The notes under the pieces: model-generated
The model's input: the letters and a program-made list of their open reading frames with translations, nothing else
The model's database searches: none
What the model was told of the DNA's origin: nothing
Shown here: positions 46,903-59,575 of the stretch, one piece after another
Layout of the letters: each line of letters begins with the position of its first letter
Numbering within the stretch: position 1 is the stretch's first letter
Position numbers and translations under genes: made by a program
NCBI GenBank assembly: GCA_036320915.1
Contig: JAXBDG010000020.1
Coordinates: 558,001 to 622,000, forward strand
DNA length: 64,000 nucleotides
Reading direction: 5' to 3'
From: Linnemannia elongata
Lineage: Eukaryota; Mortierellomycota; Mortierellomycetes; Mortierellales; Mortierellaceae

Positions 46903-47235
46903 AGGGAGAGAGAGTTCTTTACATAGATTACATAAACATAACTCGGTCGCATTGGGAGCGACATAATAATAACACACTACCTTGCATTCTTCTCATTAAC
47001 AATCAAGATGACAAAGGAGCGATGTTTGACAAAAATGATGTCAAGTGTTTTATGTTCAGAGAAAGGAAAAAGATTTGGCGAAAGAAAACAAAAAAAAATA
47101 TCTACAGATGACCATTGGTCCATCCCATGTTGCAAACGAAAGAAAGAAAGAAAGAAAGAAAAAAAAAAAAAAAAAAAAAAGCAAAAAAGGGTATAAAATA
47201 CTTGAAGAATCGCGACAGATATATAACAAAATGTT
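46903..47235. other. Convergent 3' flanks of cytochrome c synthase and the PUF gene
   Basis: 333 bp with a GAAA repeat leading into a poly-A run. No gene is seen. Confidence 0.6.
47159..47180. repeat. Poly-A tract (22 nt) after a GAAA repeat
   Basis: Five to six AAAG units run directly into 22 A residues, 55 bp beyond the PUF stop codon. Confidence 0.95.
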
Positions 47236-50200
47236 TTACCACCGGTTGCGGCGTCCACTACCACTCCCATTCCCTTCCATACCATTCGCCCCCGACCCAG
47301 ACTTGGACCCATACCCACTTCCCCCACCACTCGACCCACCCTGTCCGAGCGCACCCCCCGCATTACTCCCACCATTCGAAAACGGACTCCCCCTCCACCT
47401 CTCAACCATAAACGCAACCTTCTGTCCATACTTGGACCCTCTCAACGAGACCATATGTCTCTTTATCAATCCTGCACATGTCTCCCTATGCGCCTGTCCC
47501 GCATTCGTCAAAATATACTGGATAATATAATTCCCGTATTGGTCGGCCGCGATATCGATTAGAGGAATTCGGGGTCGGTCTTGGTTGAGGGAGTTGGTGG
47601 AGACGATGTGGATGTATTGGCCCATGACTTCTTCTTGAGTGAGGGGGATGGTCGTGGAGTTGATGGTTATTGTGGGCGGGCCAGATGTTGGGGTTGGGGT
47701 CGTTGGGGTTGCTATCGACTCCTTGATGCTCTCAGCGGTGGTCGAGGTAGCGGCAGTAATTAAGGTGGAATTGGACAAAGTGGCGGCCATACGGAGGGTC
47801 TTTTCGACAACCTTGGACGCGTACTGGTCCAATGAGAGGTTGACTGCATCCTCGAGAATCTTTTGTGTCACCGTTGCCCTGTCCGCGGGGGATCCGTGCT
47901 CCAGGATATGTTGGATCACCCAGTTGCCCCATTGACCCTTTGCGATCGTTGTGACCGACTGCAGGATCTCGTTCAGCACCGGGCGCTAAATATGACGCGA
48001 AGATTCCAAGGCAATAAGTGTTAGTGACCTGGGCTTCCGGTGTCGACGCGTCCACGCGTTTCCCCACAAAATCAATCAATCAAGAAACAAAAAAGACGGA
48101 AGGTACCTTATCGTGCTCAGCACAGTTCTCAAAAATATTCTGCACAACCAAACTCCCGGTCTCATCCACGGCAACCCCAGCCCACCTGCCTACAACCGCA
48201 CTATTCACATACGTCATAACCGCCGGCGGCGCATCCACCCATCGGATCTCAAAAACCTTCTGCCAAACATGACACGCATACCGATGTACAATCGTCTCCC
48301 TAATTCTCCTAAACATCTCGGTCACAATCCTGGCCTTACAATCCTCCTCCACATTATCCAACGCCTTTTGTACCACATGGCATCCAAAGGGGTCACAGGC
48401 CAAGGTAAGGATGTTGCCGCGCATGGCTTGAGCGAGGAGAGAGATTTGGGAGGGGGACCCGAATTCGAAACAGCGTTGGATGAGAAAGTTTCCGAACCGG
48501 TTAGACATTAATGGGTAGGCTGAGTTGGTTGTTAGAATGGCGTCGATGATTTGGAGTTTTTGGTCGGGTGGAGAGGTTTTGAGTTTTTGTTGGAGGTGGA
48601 TGGAGGCTTGTTGGTCTGTTGCCTGCAAGATCCTATCCACGCACATCTAGAATTTCCGTTCACAAAACGGACAAAAGGTGTTAATTATGAAAAACAAAAC
48701 GGAAAAAGTGAATGAAAAGCAGAGAAATAGAGAAGAAGAAAAAAAAAAAGTGGTTGTAGTACCTGGTAGTCGAGATGGACGGGCTTGTCACTGTGGCGAC
48801 GATAATTGTTCCTGTAATGAGGCTGATACTGTTGAGTGGACTGAGAAGGTTGCTGCTGCTGGTTGGAATGCGCATACTGTTGGTTGATGTACTGGGGGTC
48901 AAATCCTGCACTATGACCCATCGCACCATGTTGACACTGTCCTCCCGCTTGCGCATCATATCCATATCCTGCGTTCATCTACAAAATGGCATGGTAAATA
49001 CACTTTAGCTTCAAGCTCCATAATGTTTGTCATGTCCTTGCACATTGTGTGAAAACGAAACAAGGCAATTACATCATCGGCCCAAGATTGCGAGTGACTG
49101 AGCCCGGCAGCAGGGACGGCCCAGGGGTAAGTGCCAGGCTGCTCAACAGCCGGAGAATCAAACGCGCCACCGCGAGACGACGAGAAGCTGCCAGAACTGC
49201 GGTGGTTTAACATAGGGAAGCTGGTCTGTGAACCATACCCATGCTGTGACAGACCACGTCCACCACCATATCCCGTAGGGGTCGACACCTCCTGTGATCC
49301 GAAATCAGACGATGAAGGGGAATCGACCATATCCATCAACCCTTGGTACTGCTGTTGGTAGAACGACTGGGAGGCGTTGATCTTTAGGCTCAAGTTGGGT
49401 TGGTGAGATGCGGTTGAGGATGACTGTTGCAAACTGGTGATGGAGCTGGAACGCGAGGGCATTGAGAGAGGGTGGATAGCTGCCGCTGGGCCACCGACAG
49501 TGCTGACGTATGACAGGTTGGATTCGTAAAGGTCGTCTGCAAGGACTCCCAACGCGCTGCTCGCAGCAATGGACCCAGCTGTTTCTGTCGCTCCTGAGGA
49601 GGTGTCGTCCATGCTGGTCATACCGAACGTATTGAACGAAGGGGCTGTCGACGAAGTCGCCAACAGAGGTGCACCAGCAGCAGTAGCTTTGCCAACACCA
49701 ACAGTCAGCTGACTGAACCTCGAAGCCGTTACGTTCCTTGTTGATGCGTCAAATCCTGAGACTAAACTAGCAGACTGAGTCAGCGTGTGCTGCTGCTTCA
49801 TCAGCTCTTCAATCTCTCTATCCCGTTGTTTCAACTTGCGACGGTCCTCCTCAGATTCGAGTAACATCTTAGTGACGAGTTCCTTGAGCTGGTTGATCTC
49901 TGCTGATTGGCGAAGGCATGTCTGTTGAAGAGTCTCTATTTCAACATTGCTGGCCGGGGATTTGATGACGACAGAAGTGAGGGATGGAGAACTCTGGCGA
50001 CGCGAGGAGAAGGAGGAAGAAGGTGGGATACTCCAGGCGTTGGATCCATGTGTCAGTGCTGTAGCAGTATCCTTGGAGGTCGCCTTGACAGTGGTTGCAA
50101 TGTCGGTGGTCGTGGTGTTGGTCAGTGAGGACTATTTTGTGGTATGTGCGATATCAATGCAAAACAATGCGGAATTTTCAAAATACAGAATAGGCATTGT

Positions 50201-51156
50201 TAGCATAGTCAATCGATGTGCAGCAAAAAAGGGGTATGCGTGTGAGGGAACGAGGGAACATAGGGTGGACAGAGGAGTGCATAGACATGTGGGGTGAGAT
50301 CATTCCACAATGCACCAAGAAGAGCTGGAGGAAGTCAGAGTGGATGGGAAGGTGGGCATGGACGAGATAGGATAGGATGATAGACAAGTGACAAAAAAAA
50401 GGTTCAAAATTCCAGCGGAGCAATGGTATCAAACGAGTAAATAGTGAACAGTACCATCTCCATCCTGGCTTGCTTCTGGACAAGGAATCGACGCACAGCG
50501 CGTTGGATCACAACCGCAGCATCCACCATCACAGCACTAGCAGTAGTAACAGCACTACCGGAACCGACATAGGACGAAAGACGGACATCCCCCAAACGAT
50601 TCTCTGTTCCAGTTTTGGTAGCGGTAGTCGTAGGAAGAGGGACAAAGATCTGCTCCTCGATTCTAGGAGAGTTGGATATGGGCGTTTGACTCCCATCATG
50701 CGCGTCCCATCGCGAAGGTGACCGAGAGATGTTACCCAACGGGAGAGGAGGAGGGAGTCCATAGCCAGGTTCGTGGAGAAGGGACGAGTTGGACTCGGGG
50801 GAATTCAGTTCTGGGAATCCGTCAAAGAGACGGTTCAAACTAAAGGCAGCATTTGGCAGACGTGACGTGCGTGGTTGCTGCTGCTGTCGTCGGGAGGAAG
50901 AGTTAGATTCCAGAACAGGGGCAGGTGCGGGGGGGAGTGAAGGTGTGTTGCTGGATATGGGATTTGTGCCGGTGGCCGTCATAAGCTTGGATTGGAAGAA
51001 AGCCGATCCCAAAGTCGGGTCATTCTGGTCACCGCCATTCTGAGAGTTCGACACTGCCGCTGCTGTTGCGGATTGCTGCTTGGGGAGGTTTTGCAGCAGG
51101 GAACCAATGTTGGTCTGTGCATTCGCGAGTCGCTCCTTGTACCCGTTTCCAAGCAT
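47236..51156 (-). CDS. PUF (Pumilio) RNA-binding protein with IQ motif and coiled coil, 1088 aa
   Basis: Five exons: 51156-50455, 50131-49073, 48978-48763, 48646-48107 and 47985-47236. All are phase 0 and give 1089 codons. An IQ-like motif (AAVVIQRAVRRFLVQKQARM) lies at about residues 213-232. A predicted coiled coil follows (about 297-352, IETLQQTC... to ...REIEELMKQQ). PUF repeats fill residues 660-1060 with core motifs, in order, FGNFLIQ, FGCHVVQ, YACHVWQ, TGSLVVQ, WGNWVIQ, YASKVVE and YGNYIIQ. By the published PUF code, N..Q reads U, C/S..Q reads A and S..E reads G. The order therefore predicts 5'-UGUAAAU. A low-complexity insert of about 60 residues splits the last two repeats. PUF proteins repress or localise mRNAs through 3' untranslated regions. 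Calmodulin binding through the IQ motif is inference. Confidence 0.9.
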
Positions 51157-52431
51157 GAGGACAAAAGGTACTGAAGGAGAGGGGAGGTGAGTGGATTGCT
51201 GGGGTACAGGGTCTTTCTTTTGAAATTTCAGGGCGTGAACAGAGGTCGAGTTGAAGGAGCAAAAAATGGGTGGGCTGTGCGCTTGCGGTTAAAAGAAGAG
51301 GAACTGGAGGGGAGGTGAGCTGAGGAAGAGCGACTGCACACAATGTTTTTTTTTTCGGTCTTTTTGGGTGTGACTGAAGAAAAGAGTGGAGAGGGAGAAT
51401 ACAAAGAAAACAAAAAGGTGGAAAGGATGGGGTAAGCGAATTTAGAGTGAAGCAAGTTAGAGGAAGTAAGAAAAACAGATATATAGAGATATTACAACAG
51501 AAGTAGGCACATAGTAGAAAGTAAAAAAAATAGTAAGGATGGCCAATAATGCCAACGAAGAAAGAGGAAGTGTGAAGACGAGTTAACAGTGCGCAGATAG
51601 GATAAGAAATGAGAGGAGAAGTGGAAGGAGAAGTGAAGGAGGAAGAAGAATGAGAGGAAGAGGAAGAGAAAGAGAAGAAAAGGGTGAATCGAGAGGAAAA
51701 AGGAAAAGGCAGAGGAGCAGAGTCCACCTTTTAACAAGGGGGGCAAACAAAGTTCGCATATCCCGTCGATGAATGAATGGAGTCGAGTATCATCGCAATG
51801 GTGATAAGTGTCCCTTTCTCCTTTGGGAGAGGAGAGGGGTTCACAGAAAGACAGTCGATGGACCCTTTTTGCATGCCATCATACCATCGTACCACCATAC
51901 CATCATACCACCATCGCTCGCAAAGAATGATAGTCAGTCGTCGCATAGCCCAGCCATTCTCCCATTCTCCCTCTCCCTCCCTCCTTGATGTGGTGTGTGG
52001 GTGGATGAATGAAGGGCTAGTCCTCGAGGGCCACACCTCACCTAGGACATGCAAAATCATATTTTTCGATCCCTTTTCAAGGGGACAGGCATACACAGGC
52101 ACACACAGAAAAGAGAAAGAAATGATTCCAGTCATTCCTGAACGATCCAAGAAAGAGACTGAGGTGGTTTGTATGAAAAAATGCTTTGCTATGTGTTTAT
52201 TTTGCATGCCAAGATCGCATCTTCTATCGAGTCTCTATCCAATCGACGAGGGGGAAGAGGATACTTGCTCATCTTCCTTGAAGAAAGGGAAACAAATGGT
52301 GTGAGAAATAGTGCTAAGATGTTGAAAGTTGGCTAAAGAGGAAGGGAAAAAAAAAGAGTAGTGCGGCCAAAAGAGCCATATGCTGGTATCATAGGATTGA
52401 GTAAGAAAAGAAAAATATATCGAATAACAGC
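51157..52431. other. PUF leader and GTP cyclohydrolase 3' flank
   Basis: 51170-51730 is nearly pure purine on the plus strand, so pyrimidine on the PUF sense strand. From 51750 on it is unremarkable except for a short degenerate CATACCA-type repeat at about 51876-51914. No gene is supported. Confidence 0.5.
51876..51914. repeat. Short degenerate ACCATCATACC-type tandem repeat
   Basis: About three imperfect copies of a CATACCA(C/T)-based unit. Of no evident function. Confidence 0.6.
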
Positions 52432-54236
52432 TTAGATGCCGCTGCGTCTGATGAGCGAGAGGAACTCTTCTCTCGTCTTGGCGTTATCACGGAAGCATCC
52501 AAACATGGAGCTGGTGATGGTTTGACTGCCGGGCTTCTGGACTCCACGCATCACCATGCAGAAATGGCTAATTGTCGTTATCAACGGGAACCACAAAATG
52601 TTAATATTTTGTATATAGTTTTCCTTCACGAGACCAAAAAACAACGCGTTGATATGTTGCAAAGAAGGGACACAAACCTGGCCTCCATGACGACGGCGAC
52701 ACCCTGAGGGTTCAAGAGCTCCTGGAGGGCGATAGCGACCTGCTTTGTGAGACGCTCCTGGACCTGGAGACGGCGACTGAACATCTCCGCGAGACGAGCA
52801 ATCTTGCTCAGTCCGACGACCTTACCGTTCTGAGGAATGTATCCAATGTGGATCTGGTATAGTAACATGTAGTCAGGAAACCAAAGTGGTCAGGTGATCG
52901 ATTTTCTAAGAGGATGATTTGATCTGATGTGGGCACAGTTTTTCCTTAGGACTACAAGCTGACAAGCGACTGTACCTTTCCGGTGAAGGGAACCATGTGG
53001 TGCTCGCACAGGGAAAAGACGTCAATGTTCTTGACAATCACCATCTCGTCATGATCTATATCATGTAGAGAATGGGAACAAAACCAAAAGGAAAAGCATG
53101 TAGAGTGAGTCACAACCGCCTCGTTTCTCTTGTCTTCCATTCAACACTGTTTTGTAGTCTTTTCATCCATGGTTTCAACATCCGCTCAGTCTTCCTGTGC
53201 TCCCTTTGTTGTTCACTCTGTCTTTTGTCCTTCGTTGTATTTCCTACCTTCTTGGAAGAGAGCCTTGTTCATCAAGTCTAACAGCACAAAAGAGAAAGCA
53301 GAAGAAAGAAAAGAAACATGAACACGAGTGACATGGATTACCCGCCAGTACTACTCTCCTGGGCTACTTTTCCCTCGGCCAATTAGAGTAAACGATAAAC
53401 AAAAAAGAGAGTTTGGTCATATATATTGCCGTGGGATTCTTACGGGTGACACTCTCTTCATAGCCCTTGGAGAAGAACATGAGAGCCTTGGCGTAGCGCT
53501 CGGGAGTCTTCAAGAGTCCTTCCCGGTTGGGGTCCTCTCCAATGCACTCAAGGATCGTACGAACAGCACCCGAGATCTTTTGGATCCTTGCAGCGCGTGA
53601 CTCCTCAGTGTCTTCACGGCGTTCACGGGCACCAATGCCTATTTTGAATGAAAAGTGGAAGGATGATGAATTGTCGTGTAAGCAACCACAACAACAAAGG
53701 AGCACTTATTGACGATGCATGGATCATCCTTGTATCAAATGAAAGAGAGGTTTGACGTACTAGGGAAGCTAAGGCCATCAAAGTCAATGGGGGAAGGTCC
53801 ACGAGTATGGGGGTTCTCAGCCTTCATGTAACTCTGTCCGAGGCTGTGCGAGTGACCAGTCAATGCATGGGCAACAACAACTCTGGCAACAGGCTGGGCC
53901 AAACTATTAATTGTTGCACATACAAACACACATACACACAGCAGACGAGTTAGTTTTCTGGGATATGTTGAGCAGTGAGAAACGGCAACGCTCTCCCCTT
54001 GCTACTTCTTCTTTTTGCATTCATTCACAACTCGGAATCAACAGCGACCATGAAGTGGGTTAGGTGAGATCAGGTGAGTGCACGAGGTTGGAATGAAGAA
54101 CCGACACTGCGCAGATCAGTAGTTTGTCCGTGGGCTGATTCCAACTCATTCAGTCGAAATAAAGAGGTGGCGTTAGGTGGATCACTCACTCGACGTTGTC
54201 AGCTGCGGTTCCGTTGGGCTCAGTAGGGATAGACAT
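52432..54236 (-). CDS. FOL2: GTP cyclohydrolase I, 268 aa
   Basis: Seven exons: 54236-54190, 53903-53761, 53638-53444, 53277-53248 (30 nt), 53055-52976, 52853-52678 and 52567-52432. All are GT-AG with matching phases, 269 codons. The enzyme turns GTP into 7,8-dihydroneopterin triphosphate plus formate, the first step to folate and tetrahydrobiopterin. The zinc ligands are Cys155 and His158 ([10 protein letters not shown]) and Cys227 (SHFCMVMRG). Also present are [49 protein letters not shown] and the closing TREEFLSLI. Length and domain order match the family, with a 90-residue N-terminal extension of low conservation. The 30-nt exon encodes the MNKALFQE segment and is required for the conserved spacing. 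Confidence 0.95.
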
Positions 54237-56379
54237 GGCTTGTGTGTAGGAGGTATGTGAGGGACGAAGGGAGGAGAAGAGGAAGTATGGTAAGAGGAGT
54301 GGGAGTTGAGGAGTGAAGTGAAGAAGCAAAACGAGAAGGGGGGAGAAGTGCGATCGGGCTAGGTTCTTAAAGGAAAATAGACAGCGCAGACAACCACAAC
54401 AACAACAACAACAAGCTCAAGATGATTGGGCGTTTCGGCCGTTGGGGGAGGAGTGACCACTGTTGAGATGAGAGTATTATGAGTGGGGCGGGAGAAATGA
54501 ATGGGTAAAGGACGACGACAAAGACACTATGAAGGTGAAGGAGGGTGAGAAGAAGGAGGGGCATGTAAGGTTGGTTGCTGCATTCGCACCTTGTTTGGAT
54601 AGCAATTGAGGGCAAACTATTCAACTGCCGCTCATTCTCTCACACTAGTCGTACTCATTCCACCCACAGACATACAGATGAAAGGAAAGGGGGGAGGGAA
54701 GAAAAGGATGGGAGAAAAAGAAGGGAGCACACAAAACACACGTTTGAATCTGATTATGAGTTTGAACATACGACATGTATACCACCACCACCACCACAAC
54801 AACAACAACAACAACAACAACGCAACGTTCCCACACACACAGCAATTAACTCTCACACCCTGCATCCGCACTCGCATTCACAATTGAATACACGATCGCA
54901 ATTTAACTCCCTCATAGGGGGATACTCGACTACCAGTCTGGTTGTAGAAGGAGAAGACAGTCGTTTGTCACCGAACTGAAGTTATGCCCCATACAACGGC
55001 TGGTAACAAGGGCGATCCACCAAGGGTGAACCTGCCAAAGTATCCAATGTTCCAAGTTTGGTCAATGATGAATAACAACCATTGACCAAACATGGCATTT
55101 TCGCTTACTCGACGATGACAAAGATAATTAAGCGCGCCATGTAGTTAGCATCTGTGAGCAAACGGGTAGAGAAGAATCTCGTCCTACACAAGGTGTCGCT
55201 ATCCGTCATGCCTCCTTCTAGGATGACAACAACAGACCAACATTCGTGATGCCATGAGGTCTGTCACACGCAAACGACAGGGATCTATGATGCGAAGTGG
55301 AAGGAGTGGATCGGGTCAAGAGGTATAAAAATTGTGTGAGCCGCAGAGCCATCCCTCGGATCGGGTTACAACCACCACGATGCGGATCCATCCATCCTCA
55401 GGAAGAAAGTCGGACGCCACCACTTTTTTCTTTCTCTCTCTCTCTTTGTCAACTTTGATCCGGCCCATTTTCTTCCTATTCAATGCAAGTGCTGCACTCC
55501 ACTATTGGTGGCTGTGTGCAGTTAAACTGAAGCGATCAATGTGATCAATGTGATCAATGGTTTCCCCGTCTCCACGTCTTGACAAATCATCGTCATTGAT
55601 CACTGTCTTGTTACCCCTGAATTTGATTGATTGATGCGACCTTACCTTACTTCGTCTCAGACACAAGGACGAGAATACTCAGGCACATAGTCAAGAAGTT
55701 GCAGTGCACCTTCCATTCGCCCATGTTGCTATCTCCAATTCCCCTCCGTCCATTCTTGTCGTCCATTCTCTATCCCTCCACTAAGATAACCACTGACCCT
55801 GTCCTCTGTCCTTCATCAACCCATGCTCTCTCTCACTGCCTCCGAGCAAAAAATAAACAATTTTTCTTTTGCAGCTCTCAGATATGAGAGAGGAAGAGAT
55901 GTTGTTGTTTTGGCTCTCTTTTTTCCTTTTTATTTATTTTTTTTTTAAACAGACCTCATTTTTAGCCCTGCCACCCTTGGTCATCGCCCTCTTTCGATCA
56001 CAACAACAGCGACAACAGTGGGATAGTTAGTGTTGTCGCTGATGATGTTGAGCAGGCGCCAAGAAGCTGTCTGTTTGCCTACCTGTCATTCATCATCATA
56101 TTACACCTTTCTCTTTTGTCCCCATACTACTCCTTGTGCTTTACCTGATTAGTGGCACATGTTCCCTTTGGCTGGCTGGCTGGGTGTCAAATGGCCCTGT
56201 GGTGGAGTAGTGTAAAAAAGACATGGACAAACATGCTCTCGGGGTTTTGGTATTGGTATTGCTCTCTTGTCGCTGGTTTATTATTATCATAGTCGCTTTT
56301 GTTGTCTGTTTGTCAGTAGTGGTTGCTTTGAGCTGCATACCATTCCCTGTCCAACAGCAGCTCTTTGACGACAAGGACA

Positions 56380-56427
<48 letters not shown>

Positions 56428-57058
56428 GCCTTGTATGTCTACCTGTCTGTCGTAATCGTGGTTGTCTTCACTCTTGACCTGTGTTTGTTCATTCCTCAAC
56501 CCCCCATCCCGTCACTTGTTACTCCTTCTCTTCTTCTTTTCTTCTCTACTCTCATTACTACCCTGTCCGTCCTCACTCTCACCAGGTCATCCTTCTCTTT
56601 TTTACATAACACACATTCTTCTCTCAACTCTCCTCTTTCACTCATCTCTCCACTTCTTCCTCTCTCTCCCACTCACTCTCACTCATTCATTACCTTCACA
56701 CTCGCCCTCATTCATACTCTCCCTCTTCTTCTTCTTCCTCCTCTTCACCCCTTCACGTTTCGTCGTTATCGGTCTTCTCCCCTCAATTAAACACCCTTGG
56801 CAAAGGGTATCCACGTCTACTCGTTCTCTTCCCAACCTTTCCCCTTTTTTTCCCATTCTCTATTACCTTTTTTTATTATTGTACTCCCGTCCTTCGTTTG
56901 TGTCCTTCCCGCCACGCCACGAACCTCTTCTCCTGCGCATATCCATCCTCGTTTTTCGTCTATCTTTGACCCTCGCCTTCTTTGTACTCCAACAACCCCG
57001 TTGCACTCCTTCACTTTCTTCTTCGCTTCTCAACTTGTTCACAACGTCAACCTACACC
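54237..57058. other. 2.8 kb divergent intergenic region between GTP cyclohydrolase I and the 57 kb gene
   Basis: 54240-54360 is pyrimidine-rich on the minus strand. 56480-57058 is C/T-rich on the plus strand, ahead of the next gene. In between lie CAC/CAA runs, a TATA-like GTATAAAAAT at about 55322 and a GA microsatellite. Short frames show no domain. No gene is supported. Confidence 0.5.
56383..56425. repeat. GA dinucleotide microsatellite (about 21 units)
   Basis: Perfect GA array of 43 bp in the promoter region of the 57 kb gene. Likely polymorphic in length. Confidence 0.95.
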
Positions 57059-58982
57059 ATGTCCTCCAAAAGATCGTTCCAGCAAATCCAACAGCACCAA
57101 CAGCAGCAGGAAGAGCCATGGCTGCGATACCCTTCTTCACTCAGTACTGCAAAGGACTTCAGTCGCTCGGGAAACACCTCGTCCACTTCTCCCTCTACCA
57201 GCAATATTCGTCAAAAGCACTTTTCCATGGGGGCATTTGGTGACTTTCAGCTTCGGTCCATTACCCCTTCGCCAACACCACCACAGCAGCAGCAGAAACA
57301 GCAACAGCAACAACCGTCGCAGCAACCTTCATCTATAACCTTCATTCCTGAGATCAAGCACAGACGTTCACTTGCACGACTCAGCGAGCCTTCTGCCTCG
57401 CTTCAGTACGGCATTGGGTCCGACTCGTACGGATACTCATCCTACAGATCGAGCAGATCCAGGAGACGAGACCCCCCACCCAAGCCGCTCTCGGAGGAAC
57501 TGTCAATGGCTTTACAGAACAGCGAGGACAACTTTTCTACACCAGATACACCCCCCGGACTTCTTTCAAGCCCAGCGGATATTTCGACTCCTTCCTCAGC
57601 GGCGTCCTCTTCTTCGACCTCAACAACTCACTTTCCTTTGTTCAAGCCCTCAACACCTAGCAGCCAGAGCTCAGGAAAGCTGCGGCCGTCTCCACTGTCG
57701 CTTTACAATAACCCTCAGCAGAATGGGAGTAACAGCAATTCTTCCTCTTCATCGCTAAAGTCAGGGAGCCCCACCTCGGCAGTGTCACGGGATTCAACCA
57801 CAGCCACGGATATCGCCACCTCTCCACGCGCTGCCGCTGCCGCTGCTGCTGCGGCTACCACATTGGGATTCGCTTCACCTTTGGCACCCCGCTCAACCTT
57901 ACCTCTGCATTCCGGACCATTGGTCTCAATGTCCTCTGCTACATCGACCTCTGGATCTTCTTACGGCTCCAACAATTCTTCGCCCACTACGATGACTGCT
58001 CCTTGTTCACCACTTTGTCATGCCCAGAGTGGGCTTGTTAGCAGCCAACAACAGCAACACCACCCCAACTGTCTTCACAAACAAAGCACTGCCTCTCAGC
58101 AGATACACCACCCAGCCTGCCAACACCACACCAACTTCCCTGAGGATGACCTGATGGCTCATGGACCGAAACCAGGAAGAGTTACCAAAAATGTACGCCG
58201 GTTCGGACTCCCTCAGTTTCGCCCTCAGCTGGACGAATCTGATCCAGGAACCTTTGACCCCTCGCGTCGGGACAAGTCTAGTACAACCATGAAAACGACA
58301 TCGACTTCGACGACAGGATACGGAATGCGACGAGGGCACCACCACGAAGATGACGACGACGACTTGGGTGTCTATGCACTGGAACCACCCAAGAAGCGTC
58401 AACGTTCGACCGCAACCATGCTTCTGGATGCGGCTTTCGAGACGGTGATCTTCACTGGTGCAGTGGCATTGTCGGCTTACCAGTTGATCACGGGGAAGGG
58501 CAAGGTTCCAGACCATTCCAACCAGCCCTCGATCACCGCGGGTGACGAAGATGGTGTCCAGACAGAGAATGTCAAGACGCTGGAGGATGACCCTATGGAG
58601 GAAAAGTTATCCTTGGTAGGTTTTCTTGTTTTATGTCACCCATCTTTTGTTCATCTCCCAACTACAAATGGAGATATCTTGTTCATCGCAATAGAAAGCA
58701 TGCATGCAGACATGGAAACAGGATAGAGAGAAGGGAGGAAGAGGAGAAGGAGAGAAGAAGATAGTAAGGAGTAATACAGGACCAAAGTTGGACAAAGCAA
58801 CATGGCAACAAGAATCACATCGACTATCCTCTTGTTGCATTGCTGACTGGGCACACACTCCCGTCACAGGATCTCGCATGCCACACATACCATCTATTTT
58901 TTATGCAGGGCATTCAAAACAAACCACTTGAACACCACAACACCCCCCTCTTCCCCCAACAAGTCGCTTGTTTGTTTTGTTT

Positions 58983-59035
<53 letters not shown>

Positions 59036-59575
59036 TTGGTGAGAAATGGACAGGATCAGGGTCAGGAACAATGACGGAACTGGGAAGGGAGAGTCGTTCT
59101 CCTATGTTATCGTACCTGACTGACATCCGTATTCGTTCTACTCCTTTCTAATCTCTCCTTCCCCTATTATTCCATTGGCTCATCTCATTAGGACCTGGAC
59201 TCGGAAGCCTTCACCAACAACAGCGCACCTCCCAGAATCCGCCCCTTCTCGACTTCAGGAACCCTTCTCACTCGCGCACCCTCAACATCCACATCCTCCC
59301 GCCCATCCTCCTTCCACCACAAGAGTCAACAACAAAAACGAGCCAGCTTCCGTCAATCCCGTCAATCCTTCTCCACCTCGTCTTCACCGGCTTACAACCA
59401 TATCCCACACCAACATACGGGTCATTTCAGGAGCCCATCGATGCCTGTGAGGCCGAACACAGGGACGGAGGATACGGATGAGGCGTTCTTGAGGATGGAG
59501 GCTCAATTGAATAGTTTGATTGCTGAGGGTAAAAGGGCTTTGAGTAGTCGGATTGAGGTCTGGGACGAGGAATAG
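57059..59575 (+). CDS. Low-complexity protein of unknown function with a hydrophobic segment and HHPxCxH repeats (646 aa)
   Basis: Two exons, 57059-58615 and 59192-59575, joined in phase 0 (GTAGGT...TTAG), 647 codons. The start ATG follows a CT-rich leader and gives MSSKRSFQQIQQH. The protein is dominated by Ser, Gln, Pro and Ala runs, including an Ala-rich block near residue 265. Around residues 330-365 it has HHPNCLHK and HHPACQHH, two copies of HHPxCxH that could bind metal. A PPKKRQR stretch is a possible nuclear signal. About residues 454-480 form one hydrophobic segment (MLLDAAFETVIFTGAVALSA, then YQLITG). That could be a single membrane span or an amphipathic helix. The C-terminus (EAFLRMEAQLNSLIAEGKRA) is predicted helical. 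I recognise no family. Confidence 0.75.
58985..59033. repeat. Poly-T tract (49 nt) in the intron of the 57 kb gene
   Basis: The longest homopolymer in the window, within the 576-bp intron and about 158 nt before the 3' splice site at 59191. Confidence 0.95.

Noticed and set aside
55322..55544. TATA-like GTATAAAAAT followed by a 54-codon frame starting at about 55381
   Set aside because: The peptide is short, without a family, and Phe/Leu/Ser-rich. The TATA match alone is weak.
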